Shown one piece after another: positions 37,401-51,300 of a DNA stretch of 64,000 nt. Source of the DNA: Strongylocentrotus droebachiensis. Its lineage: Eukaryota > Echinodermata > Echinoidea > Camarodonta > Strongylocentrotidae. The translations under genes were made by a program, and so were the position numbers. The DNA is taken from positions 124,001 through 188,000 of the forward strand of contig JAVYIG010002201.1 of the NCBI GenBank assembly GCA_035222895.1, read 5' to 3'. Each line of letters opens with the position of its first letter. The stretch's first letter is position 1. The notes under the pieces are model-generated. The model was not told the DNA's origin. It worked only from the letters and a program-made list of their open reading frames with translations, and did no database searches.

Positions 37401-40400
37401 AAAGAATTTGTTCATTGGTAATTTTTACGTATTTTTTCCATGTAGAATTTACTTGAAAACATTAGTTTTGCCACTTACGCACTAAATTTAAGTCTTGCTA
37501 ACTCAAACTTTCAATTTAGTAGAACATACGTGGAATATTTAAGTCAAATCAAATACATAAGAACTTTAAGTAATTTCAGCTTGTATTAATTTAGTAATTT
37601 TAACTCAAAATCAGAAATTATACGTATTACTCAAACAATTTATGTTGATTATTCTTATCTTCAAAGGCAACATGAAAAAAACATGGAAAAAAACATGAAA
37701 ACATGGAAAGAAATTAATCATATTTTAGGGAAAAACTCTCATGCTTCTCTACCAACAAAAATGTACTATAGGAATGAATGTATTGAAAACAATCAAATGA
37801 AAGCCATGTATTTCAATAAATATTTTGTTAACATAGGTAAAAATCTTGCCAATGACATTCCTCAATGTCGCACTGATTTTATGAGCTTTTTGGGTAATAA
37901 CAATGCCAAATCAATGTTTATGAAACCTACTGATATAAATGAAGTATTAAAGATCTGCTCCTCCTTGAAATCAACGTCTTCCTGTGGCTCTGATGACATA
38001 ATACCATCCATTGCTAAAAAAAGTATACATCAATATGTTTTTCCTCTGTGTCATATATTCAACATGTCTATCGAGTATGGTCAATTTCCTAATGCACTCA
38101 AAGCTGCAAAAATTGTTCCAATTTTTAAAAAGGGTGACCGTAAGGATGTTGTTAATTATAGACCTATTTCCGTTTTACCCTTTTTTTCAAAAATATTAGA
38201 AAAACTTGTTTTTGAACGTTTATATAATTTTCTGAATTATAATAATATATTGATCTTGCAACAATTTGGTTTTCGTAAAAAATATTCTACATACATGCCT
38301 ATATTTCATATGTATGATCGTATAATGCAAGAAATAGATAAGGGTAATTTTACTGTTGGTATATTTTTAGATCTCTCAAAGGCATTTGACACCGTTGACC
38401 ATGACATACTTCTTAAAAAATGGAACATTATGGAATCAGAGGTCATGCTCTTGATTGGTTTCATGATTATTTATCAAATCGTATGCAATATGTTGTGGTC
38501 AACGGTGTCAAATCAGATTTAAGCTGTATATTATACGGAGTTCCGCAAGGGTCTGTTCTCGGCCCGTTATTATTTTTGTTATATATTAATGATTTTATAA
38601 ATTGTTCTTCAATTCTTAATTTCATACTTTTTGCGGATGACACCAGTATTACTCTTTCTAACTCAAAAATCAGCCCATTAATTCACCTGTTAAATAAGGA
38701 ACTCCACAATGTTATGACCTGGTTGCAATGCAATAAATTGTCTTTAAATTTTGAAAAAACTAAATATGTTCTTTTTAAAACAAAAAATAAAAAAGCTAGT
38801 AATGATATCCCACAAGTCACTATGGATGGCAAGATTATTACCCAAGTATCAAATATTACATTTTTAGGTATCAAAATAAACGAATTTTTATCCTGGAAAC
38901 CACATATTGATGATCTATGCACTCGCCTATGTAGAACTACTGGTGTCCTCCGCAGATTTAAATTTACTTTACCTAGACATATTATGATTTCATTATATAA
39001 CACATTGATTTTGCCTCATCTCACTTACTGTTGTATGATTTGGGGGAATACATTTAAAACACACTTAAGTAGACTTTTTATTACTCAGAAAAAAACAATA
39101 AGAACAGTTTGTAATGTACCATTTAATTACCATACAAGCAATTTATTTATTGAATGTAAAACATTAAAGGTCTCTGACCTTGTACTTATGTATACTTATA
39201 TCTTTATGTATCATTATCATACGAATGCCTTGCCAGATATTTTTAATGATCTTTTTAGCACAAATGCCTCCTATCATTCATATTTCACCCGTCAACACGC
39301 AGATCTTCATCAATTTCTTCCCAAAACTACAATTAGTCAAAATTCCTTACGCTGTAATGGAATTAAGTTATGGAATGACCTAGACAATGATATTAAACAA
39401 AGTAAAACTCTTGATATATTTAAAAAACTCTTAAAAAATGAAATGTTCTTGCAGTACAAAAACCACGCTCAATTAAATAATGAATAACTTGCTCCCCTTG
39501 TTCTTTTTTTTTTTTTTTAAATAATATTTTGTATATAAATGTTTTGTAATACTGCAAAGCACCAGCGGGGGGCGCATATAGTGACACAGTGTCGCTTGAC
39601 GTCGTGTCCTGTGTGCATCCTTTGCTGGTGCTCTGCTGTAAATGTCTTATCCTCATATACATGTAGGTCTTTATAATCTTTTTTTCTTGTTTATATTTGT
39701 TTTCCCGTTATTGTTGTTTTTGTTAATTTTCTCGATATATGTGTCATGGTTGGTGCCCCAATCACAAGTTTGTTTTCAAACTTCTCAGGGGCTCCTAACC
39801 CCATGTTTTTATATTTTCATGAATTATTATTGTACATGTATCTTTTTATGGTTGAATAAATAAAAAATTGAATTGAAAGTAAGGACCGATGCAGTGCGTA
39901 ATAGAAATATTTACATAATTTATGAATATTCATTAAGACCAAATTAAACTCTTTTTTAAATAAAACAATTCTTTTTTGTGGTTGAATGAAAATTTAAGGA
40001 CTTTAAAACATTTACTAATTCATTTAACATGGCTAAGCAAAGACAAGACAATTTTAATTGTTACCCAGTTCAAAACAAATCAAAACTTGATATTTTAGGA
40101 AATTGTCAACCAATTTTCCTTTTAAGATGCTACGATCAAGTATATATAAATTTGGAGCCTGTCAATATGTGTCGAATTGAAGCGTATGTAATAGTGATTA
40201 ATCTTAAATAGAAGTAGTGAATGATTAGTGGATGTTACTTGTTAGATTAGATGGGTACCAAATCGTGCAATATGTAATCCTATTATAGCTTTTTTTTAAT
40301 TATCTAAAATGATTACAATACTTAAATTATTTACGTTAATGTAACTCGATTCAACTGACTAAAAATTTATTCAGCAAAATAAGTAAATTCTACTTAAGAT

Positions 40401-42885
40401 GCCGTAGGTAATATTTACTTAATAAAAATAAGGCAATTCTTTTCCTCAATTTTATTGAGTTATTTCGACTATTATTTGTTTACAGTGTAGTCTTCCAAAA
40501 TCAAAACATCAAGACCAGACAGCAACCGAAATGTCTACTGGTCGCATGATCTTTGATGTGACATGGAGACCGCCATAGTTTACATGAAACAACTCATGAC
40601 ATTTTAAGTTACAGATGTCAGATGTATATGCATAATGAAAAAGAATTGTGGTCTTTTCCTGATTTATTCAATTTATGACAATTTTATTTATACTCTAACC
40701 TTTCATGTCTTTCAAATGTTGATGCAACCGGGGCTTCGTGGTTGGACTTATATGTGTTTTATAAGTATTCCCGACTGCATCGAACTATTCAAAAACTCTC
40801 GTTCTGTATTGTCAATAACCAGATGCTATTTCGTCAAAATGTAAAGTGGGGAATCAATGGTATAATAAAATTGACTTTTTTTCTTGAATCGTACATACAT
40901 GTATGAGCAATATTAAATCAGCGGCAGCCAACACTCCCTGCGAAAAATGATAAGTTTATGTTTAAAAAATGTTTATTATTTCTTCGTTAAATCTTGGTAA
41001 TAATAATAATAATAAAAATATTCGGTTCTTGTATAGCTTTGGAAATTACTACTCCGGCAGCCGTAATCAGCGCACAGTGCATTTAAAAGAATAATCCTAC
41101 CAGGGACCCATCTACCTCATCTGGGTCGAGTGTGGCAAATGAAGATTAATATCTTGCAAAGGACAAAAGTGCCGCGGCGAGACTCGAACCGCGGACCTTG
41201 TGATCCCCAGTCCGGTGACATATCAAATCGACCACGACACCTCTATACATGTTGTTAGGAAAGCGTACGTGAGTATCCTTTGCCTTTTTTTGCAATTCGT
41301 GCGTACTGATGTCCGACTCAGAAAAATCATTTATTGATAGACCACAATACCATGATAAAAATGAAATGAATAATATATATATACTTTAGCACCTTCCCTC
41401 CCGATTGACCCACATGTCCACTATGGATGTCCGCCTTCACCATTTCGTTTTATGGACAGCCCTAGCGAAAGCGTCTCTCAGAGTGTAACAACAATCTGTA
41501 AATGATCGCAAAAGAAAGATTTGACAGATATATTATAATAAATCGGGTCTCTACAACTACAAACACATTCAGCAATATTCAACCAACTGTAAATGTAATT
41601 CGATGTTATTGAGTAGCCTAAAATATGAGGATTTGTGAGGATCCCACGAAAACATCAGTTGACATTAGAGTTTTTGGTGCCTGGATATGGACAATCAATA
41701 AATACAACGGATATGAAGTGGAATTGACGGCTTCTTATTTTTGCAGCAGAACGAAAAATGGTATTTTGGTATCGTTCATAATGTACTGCTAAAGTGTTCA
41801 CAACCCCTGCAACCATGCACCCCTGATCGACTCTTATTAACCACCAATATCATAAGCATGCGATAGATGATCAAAGACGCAATCACACGAGGGCTAGGAA
41901 CATGCTTATTGATGTTAACCCGAGACTATTTGGCAGTCATAACATGACATTTTATGATCGTCCTGTATGGCTTATTCTCCAGCACGTCTTAAGATAACCA
42001 ATGAATTCACTGTCATGCCTACGTGTAGGAAGCGTTTTCTAGATAATCGATAGCAAGAGAGGGTTTGTACTGCAGCCATTTGAATTGGTAGAAGGTGCAA
42101 ATGACCTTTGCAGAATCAGGTGAAGTTAAGATCCCTAGAAACATATCAATCTAGATCATCTGTATCACAGGGAGGTGATCTGTGCAGCATCCGACATAGT
42201 CATATTAATATCAGTTTCACGACTAAAATGCCAATACTATATATAATATTTCAACGTGACTGGATAGTTCGGTTTCATGAAATGCCTAACGCAAATGGCG
42301 TACAGATGTCTGGCCGTTTGGGAGACACAGTCATGGTTCTAGTTGAGTCTGGTCATTTGGGAGAGCTACTGGTCTTTCTTGAATGAAATGTATAGAAACG
42401 TGTTTATATGTTGCAAATATGTCCCTCGCTCCCTCTCTTTCTTTCTCCATTTCTGATTCTTCCCCTTTATCTCTCACAAACATTTGTACACACACACACA
42501 CACACACGCACACACGACAGATACAGTTTCTCACGATTTTCTTCTTTTCGTGACACGCAGCCCTCCCACGCCAAGCCACTTTAATATTGCGACGGTGTTT
42601 TAAGTATCAACATTACACTTCTTCGATGGTATAAAACAAGAAAATTCTCAACCCCGTACTGGAAACCAATGTGAGTTCATTCTTGATTAATGATGACGCT
42701 GTTTTTCCACTGTCTCTTTGTTTATTTTGCATTGATTCATTTCCTTCGAAATTTGTGAAAGACGCAGTGTCTCATGGTTTATGAATAATAATCAAGTACA
42801 AGAGACAGGAAGTGATACTAGTTTTGAAGTCCTGTCTCTATTAGTTTGTCTGACTATATGTATGATTGTCTCTCTTTATCTCTCT

Positions 42886-42918
<33 letters not shown>

Positions 42919-45900
42919 TCCCTCTCCCTCGTCTTTTTCTCTTTCTCTATGTTTTTTCTTGATACGCTCGCTTACACACACACACACGCACACACGCCTA
43001 CCCTCTTGAGCCTTCACGCACACCATACACTCCATTTATCTTTTACTTGGTCCTGCTTTTTCTCCATTCTTGTGCTTTTCGCCTCATTCCTCTTCCTCCC
43101 CCTTCTCTCTCTCTCTCTCTTTCTCTCTCCCTCTCCCTCTCCCCTCTCTCTCTCTCTCTTTATATCTCTGCACTCCATACATCCATATTTTGTATTCTGT
43201 ATAAATGTCGTATTCATTAAAAACTTCGCCTTCACTGTTACTTGCGCAATACGTACTAGACCAGTACATTTTGAACTTGGTGTATAGACATACAACTTGT
43301 CAAGAACAGTCACCTTGATTCATTAATCGGCTAGACCATTGCTTTTGTAATGTCTTTCTTTATTGATGTACCCTTTCATACTAGCCTGCGGATCTTCAAG
43401 TTCGAATGAGAAGTCACGAAAGAATCTTATTATCGATTCATCGCTCTAGGAAGTATTTTTTCTTGGGTTTTCGGATGTCTCCTAAACCAAACAAGCATGA
43501 TGTCGATGTATTTCTACGAAATGATATGTCGTTCTAACGGAGGAGCATAAAAATGTAAATCTTATTGCAGTCGTTTCTTTCAAGAAAAGTGAGAAATTTC
43601 ATAAGATTGAAAAGAAAACACTATAGGCCAATATGTATTAACTATATGATCGGATAGTGGATAAAAAATATAAATTAGATTCAAGCTTCTCATTCTTTAT
43701 TACATTAGTTTTGTGTACAGACAATTACATTGCCGGATAGTAAATATAAATGCCGTAATGCTTACGTCCACTTCCTGGTGGGAAATAGAGGGTGGGTGTG
43801 AAAGTTTGCGTGTGTTTGAAATTTGCTGTTTTTTGCTTGAAGAGCTTAACCGTCTCATTGTAGATTCGCATCGTGTCAGGTGCTGAGTTTATAAACTAAT
43901 TACGAAGTAAGAGGACGGTGTGGAAGGGGTCACAAAGAGCATCATGGAACAACGCGAGAGAAAATATAGATACAAACGATTTAGAAGGGAAAACAGGAAG
44001 AGAAAAGAAAGAGAGAAAGAAATTAAAGAAAGAAAATATTGATAAATATAGATATAAGGAACGTACGAGGAACAATCACCTGATAACTTTAACTTATGTG
44101 TATTTTACTTTCTTTCTTGAATTACTTGGTCGTATGCCCACAATTATACAAATTTCCACACAAATGCGCCAGGAGTGTCATTTACGACAGACATGGCGCA
44201 TTATAAATGTTCATTATTATTATTATTATTATAAAGAGCAAAACAGAGAAGATGCGGGGAAAAAAAATCGAGAAATCAAGAAAGAGAAAGGGAAAGGGAT
44301 GAAGGGATGGAACGCGATCGGGGTAACAAGGACGATTTAAGGAGTCGAGTTAGATGAAAGCTGGATGAAATATGTGAAAAAGAACGTAAACTTAAATAAA
44401 AGAAACTTGTTTGCGAAAGATAATGTGAGGGAGATGACGATTAACAGAAAGGGTGACTTGGAGATGGTAAGCTATTCAATTGCACTTAATAAAAGTCTGG
44501 TGAATCAACACTGTATGGATTTTACCATGATGTACTACCTTTCTTGCTGAGTATGTGCGCAAATTACTTAGGATCAAAAGAAATACGTAATGATCTTTAC
44601 TGAATGTCTCTGCACGACTTACAGTTAAACGATTGATCATAATGGAAGACAGACAGAAAATAATGCACTTTAGTAAGAGGGGAGCAAGAGGAGCGATTGA
44701 TCTACCCGTTTTCTATATCGTGATATGTCCTGCTTTCTATACTTCAAAATCCGTTACATTACATAGTGCACCACGTACAGAGTCACTAAGAACAGATGGA
44801 AATGGAAGAAGAAACGATTTTTTTTTTGTTGAAATCTATGTGTTCTATGTTCATTCTTATTATTCATTCTTCTATAAAAATGAGTCTTTAACTTTTGTCT
44901 ATTTTGCTATTTTTATCTTCCACCCTTCAATTTCGTAAGTATTATTTCCCACGGGTTATTATATTCTACGGCATGAGGGACATTAACACGATTGTTTGGG
45001 GACCAGAAAGGCGTTAACCCATGCCGATTTACAAAAAGGTGATTCCTTTATAGGTCGAAACATAGGATGAATAGGAATTGCAGCGTAATTATCATGCAAA
45101 GTAATACATGTACTGAGGAGTAATGCCAAGGGCCTTCTCATTATCCGTAGTATCAAACCCATCAAATTCAGACTTTCAGTGCGATAATCGTTAGTAAAGA
45201 TCTCTGTGCTGTCCACCTCACCCTGATGCTGATTGATTGAGGTATGCCTGTCATACCACATCACTCATTTCATACATCGGTTACTTCATCTCACTAATGG
45301 TCATTTGAAAATTTAAAAATCGCCTGCCGAACCGATTTCATCCTGTGAACTTGACCATTCACCAACCCAGTATTCTTGTATTGAGTGCGTGGGTGGAAAC
45401 GTCAATCAAAATTTGATGGTGAATTTGCGTACAAATTGTGGCGTAGAAAAAAAGCAATACACCTTCCCTTCCATTTCGCCTTTCGCGACTATTTTGCTGA
45501 TGAAAAGACAGCCGTAAAGGTTGGCGAACATATTTATCACGATAATCCTGTGCCAAAACTTCATATTTCGTCATTACTCTGCAAGGTAGTAATGATGTTT
45601 TGAATCCCGCTTAACCACTGAAAAATATTGCTTTGTGAAATCGAAATTTTCACAGAAATAATGTAAATTTAAGCTCAGCTAAGCTCGGTTCAGTTGAGCT
45701 CTGTTCAGTTCAATTGGGCTCAGATCGCGAAAGTAAGTTGTTGTCCATTCTAACCTCTGCTGTGCTATTAGGCATACATATTTGTAACAGGGCAAGCATA
45801 TATCGTTTTGTGTCCCAATCTTTTAAATATCGAAAGACAAATTTCTCTAAAGGAGATCGTTCATTGAAAATACAACAAATCCTATCAGCTAGATCATATA

Positions 45901-48075
45901 ATCACATCTAAAACCCTGTATATCAGTATGTTATTACATATTTCTCTCACATTAGAGCCCAGTATCCTATAGCATTTCTACCAGATATATCAATGACCTT
46001 CAACCTACTCTGAAAGCATATACATGACATTTTTTCACCGTGATTTCTAAAAATGTTGGCCTAACCACAGCACGTCACAGTGATGTCATAACAATATAAT
46101 CAAATCATTCCTGATGCTACATATAATGTACAAACATTCCATCCTACAAAGGTCATATTAACCTCACTGAAATCATATGAAAAACATACATGGGACTTTG
46201 GGAGTTTATCGATATTTGATACAAGAGATGTCGTTTGAATTATTTTCTCTTCAACGGCGGCACATGCCCGTATTCCTTAGCTGTTGCATTATGTTTATGT
46301 TACACTGCATATATATTATTGTTTTAATGTTTTGAACAAAATGAAAAATATATATCTCTTGAATTACATATTTCACTTTGTATTAAGTTGAAAGGTCATT
46401 TTGTTTTCAACTTCACATGTATTCTTAACAGTTTGTGAAAGAATAAGTGAAATCACACTTTAACAAAACTATCACTATTATGAAAATATATTTTAAAGAT
46501 TTCTCTGTTAAAATATATATTCATATCTATATTAAAGAACAAATCAAAATAATTTTTAAGGAAAAACTCCATTTGATTTTAAATCATCGAATCACTAAGA
46601 AATCAAATTCCATCGAGTCAATTCTGATTAATTTGCCTTTCCTATGTAATTCTATACGTGTTGAGCTCGATGTGGAGCATTCTCTGTCATTCCTCAAAAT
46701 ACAAAAGGCCAAAGTGAAAACAGGAAGGCAATACTTATCCAAACCTTTTCCGAATTCATCCATTTATTTTAGGACTGTGTGCCCTTCTTAACTTGATTGC
46801 TTTTTGTTTGTCTTTTCATGTGCCAAAACGGCGAGGGATATTTTACGAATACACACGACCAACACAAGCTTATGACGCACTTAGAACGCAAGTTTGGCGA
46901 CACGCGAATACCATGTACACAATCATGTAGTATACATGCATATTACCCTCACGCTCGAGTCACGCGCTGTGGTACTGCAAGTTGCAGCTAGTTTAAAACG
47001 CATTCCGGTAGAAAGCATCAGAATATTGCAGGGGCTTGGACGAACACCTGTCAATTACCTAAAGTGATATGTGAGCGGCCCTTAAAGTCAACCTGGGACT
47101 TTTTGGAAGCAGTGTCATTTACTCGCGGTAGTCGTGGAGAGGGTGAATAAATGAAATCGAGGTTGTGAGGTAGAAGAAACATGTAGTGAGCGGGTTGTAA
47201 TAGAATGGAATATCAGCTTTATTTCCATAACGTCGGAACTTCGCCATATTTTGTTTAACTCATATGCAATCTTCACAGAGGCCCATTATTCATTGTTTCT
47301 TGTTATAAATAGAAAACTCTCTTCTGTCTTTCTTGTACTTATAATGAATATGGAAGCACTGCACTCTTGGAGTTGACTTCTAGCATTACATTTCTTGTTG
47401 TTTGCTTGTTCAATATACGTGTAGGATACGCCAAAAAACTAAAGACATACTGTGCACTTAAGTCAAGTCAAGTCATTGGTCCGCTTCACGCACGTTATGA
47501 ATTTGATCGACTATAAGTCTACCATGAGCATATTCTTGGCTTTTTCATCAACGCAATTGTACATTAATACTTTTTTTTTTAAAGGGAACCACTTGAATTA
47601 AGTTCCAAACCCTCATTGCTATGACAGTATACCGTTGGTTTTGTTTTCATTTCGGCAAAAAATCGTATCAACCTGGCGTGTATCCATGAAATATGTCAAA
47701 CACATACATGCAAGTAATGTTTCATAGCTTGTTTTCATACTGGTACGTTTAATATGCATCTGATGCATATTATGCGTTTCGGACGGCACGGCCAAAGAAG
47801 TGTTAAGTTGTTTCACAGGATCATTGATTGTTTCGATTCAGGTGTAATAAATATAGCATTGGATAGGCAGGTATGTGCAAACATGCAGTATTGGAATTGT
47901 GTCGTTGCTCGTCGTAAATGACGTTCTGTCTCTATCGCGTTCCTATATCTATCAATTTGAAGATGGGTGATTCTCATATCTGTCTAAGCTTGACGAAGGT
48001 AAGGGTGTAATCTCACAGCAATCTAGGTTAACATGAGAGGTGGAAACTCAACCCAAAATGCCAATCAATCTCTCC

Positions 48076-48115
<40 letters not shown>

Positions 48116-48236
48116 TTCTCTCTTTCTCAAAATTTCTCGATCTGTAACTATCTTCCTTCTTTTCTCTCTCTTTTAATGTATGTTTTCCACCTATTCTTAT
48201 CTACAATTTTACATCTCAGTTTAAAGGTCCCACCCC

Positions 48237-48277
<41 letters not shown>

Positions 48278-48278
48278 C

Positions 48279-48312
<34 letters not shown>

Positions 48313-51300
48313 GGCACACACACCCTCATTATTTGCCTCTTTGTCATTCTCATTTTTCGGAACCCTTTTTCTGGCACCAAGTTGTTCATCACTATTGTTA
48401 TGCAGTCGCTTTATCTATTTTTTATGTAAGTTATCGTCCCATTTTATGTAACCATGTACTTTATGTAGATTTACTTTCTTTATTGTGTAATTTTCTATGT
48501 AGTAATATGTATTTTCTGTTTTTTTAATGAGATGTGGAACAAATGAAATAAACTTGAAACTTGATGAACTTGAAACTATTTACACGTATCATGTACATAT
48601 GAAAATGTGCAATAAAAATACCCAACATGCGTAAGAATATTTTAGTTTGCTTGACTCTTTACTCGACTTCTAGACAAGTAATGATGGACTTTTTAAGGTT
48701 CTGATGAATCGCAACACTTTCATGTTAATACATGCATACATCCCTTGATAAAGAGCCATCTTCCCGGATGAGATGTAATTTCTCTCTCTCTCTCTCTCTC
48801 TCTCCCCCCGCTGGTCATAGATGGGTGCTGTCCCGTCGCGATATGGGGATGATGAATCGGTATCCTGCTAATCCCCGTGATATGAAAGCTATCTACAGTG
48901 AGTAGAGTCCTTTGATGGTCCGCCGTACCCCCATCCATCATCCTCAGCGGCATCCTTCTCACACCTGTATCTATACTCTACCAGAGATACAGGTGCTCCG
49001 AGCCGAGCTAGCTCCCTCTCTGATAGATACACCATGCTCATTTCCAGATGCCTGTTAATGGCGGGTAACTCCATTTGCGCTCTCATTCGAATCCAAATAC
49101 CTTATTGAGCTTGATGGTTATCATGACAAGAGTAGTACGATTACCTCCATGAGCTCAGATATCGCTATCCTAAATAGTAATTTTATCGAACAAATACAAT
49201 CGTACAGAAAAAAATTATTTATTCAATATGCATTTCATGAAAAAAAGAACTGATATTTATTTGAATTCAACATCAAAAAATTGGTCATCATCGCAATTTA
49301 TTAATTTAAACTTGATGAAACTTTAATAATTGCAGGGCCCTCCGAGGGAAGAAGAACAATGATGCTGACGGAGCTTCCCTGTGTATCATTGTGATAAAAT
49401 TCATCTTTGTCACGTTTGTGGGACATGGATTAAAGATCAATAACACAATGAGACTCTAAGCCCCCCCCCCCCATGGTCACCGATTAGGCATTGTTTGCTA
49501 CATAGCGGGCGCAAGTAGCTATAAGTAGTACAATGGAGATGTATTTGTTTAAATGCTTGACAATCCCAATGATTTTTTTTTTGTGGAAAAAAAATTATTA
49601 TTAAAAAAAAAAAATGGGGAAAAAAAAAATCAAAAAAGAAATCAAAAAAAGAAACACAAAAAATGAATTTAAAAAAAAAAAAAATCCACCCGCCCGCTCC
49701 TACTCCAGAATAGCAATCGAGGACAACCAAACAATTTTTTTTTTTTGGCCTAATCTGCTGAGAGTCAGAAGGGCGTTATATTAAGGCTCTGTTTTGAATA
49801 GCGTTAAGCCATATATACTTACATGTATATAACACGGATTTAACGCGCTTCTGGAATGCCAGATGACGTGTTTTGTTTTCTCATTTTCATCTTGAAAATA
49901 ACAGTTTTATGATAGCAATGGAAACGTGTACGGTCTTGACCTATATATTATTCAAGGCGGTGAAAGACATTTTGCGAAGGTTGCAATATAGGTGTCATAT
50001 GAAGAGATCACTATCTCATGTTGATTGAGTAATATGAATGTACTATACACGTACATGTATGCATTATATTAACTAAAGGTAATCTAAGGTCTGTACTATC
50101 ATCACCAGCAGTATTGTGACGTCATATATCACCTGCCCGGCCCGCATCAATCAACCATCTTCATAATTCATTCAGCTTATCCTCGTAACTACTACATCCA
50201 TGTACGTCATCACGACGTCACAAGGCAATATAATGTATTTCAAGGTCATTGCTAAGAGGGTTTTCTCTTTGCCCTTCATTCATTTTTAGTGAAGATTATG
50301 ATCAAAATATAGTCCGAAACCCAAACAAAGATCAGACACGTAACCCTATTTCCATTTTAAAAGCTACTTATCTATTTTGATAGGTTTTGCAACTATATAC
50401 AGCTCTCATCTGCGATGTATGACCTCAAAAACACTGAAGTCTAACGATAAAACGTTGGTGTTTTTAAAATTAGATTTTTAAGTTGACAGCACAATTTTTG
50501 TTCCGAGAGAAATCTGTTATGATGTGAATGAGTTATGTTTAGTGCTTATGATCATGATCATACTCGTATGACTTGTCATGATCTATCTGTTGCAATTTAT
50601 AATATCACAATCACAAGTATGTTTGATGTGTTTAATGTTCACATGTAGAGATTAAAGCCCCTTTCATTTTTGTAATCATTTTTTTTAAACCAATTAATGT
50701 GATTGTCAAATTTATATCGTTAAAATTTAAAATTGCGATAGGCCTACTCTACCCTATTCCTTCTGTATTTATTGTAGTATTTCTATCTATTTATTTGCTT
50801 TATTTTTTGCTTTAGGCGTGGCTTTTGTTAGTGTACTAATTCTTCCGTATTTTTGTTATTATAATTGATTATAAATATTGCATTATTAAAAAAAGTGTTA
50901 TTTAAAAAGATACATGTTTATTTTGATATTTTACATGTATGTACATTTTAAAATGTTTTTATTATTATACTTATGTTTTTATACTGGTATTGTGCAAGGC
51001 TTTCTTGAAAAGCAGGTTCACTGGTTTACATTGGAACTGAATGAAACTACTCTGTTGAAAGAAACCATGAATAAATAAAGAAATAAATACATTCATGCCG
51101 ATAGTGAATTAATCATCAACTCTAGGTTCCAGTCTGCTTCAACATTTTCCTTTCGGGAGTATATTTCCTTTGCATTCTTGAATCTCAAAATCATTCTTGG
51201 ATTGACTACAAATCCAATTGATTTATATATTTTCCAGAAAAAAACAATCTGTATTCATTAGACGAAATACAGATTCGGATGGATTTGCCAACTCAAATTT

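Larger units (their letters stand above)
37392..40487. mobile_element. TA-flanked MITE (Tc1/mariner-like) split by a LINE
   Basis: The left end is TA|CACTGTAAA and the right end is TTTACAGTG|TA, so terminal inverted repeats are bounded by a TA duplication as in Tc1/mariner elements. Further inside, both arms contain gtagaatttactt in inverted orientation. The arms (about 37392-37650 and 39882-40487) are AT-rich and carry no transposase. The middle is a LINE, so the MITE was present before the LINE inserted. Confidence 0.75.

Noticed and set aside
41169..41240. A tRNA gene
   Set aside because: The ends pair and the B box is good, but it is fused to a SINE body and (TTA)n tail shared with other copies, so it is a SINE head.
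42781..43287. 168-codon plus-strand frame
   Set aside because: It is almost entirely serine, leucine and phenylalanine from CT microsatellites, with no domain.
43918..44340. 140-codon plus-strand frame
   Set aside because: It runs through a SINE tail (tyrosine repeat from the ATT tail) and lysine-rich purine sequence, so it is not a gene.
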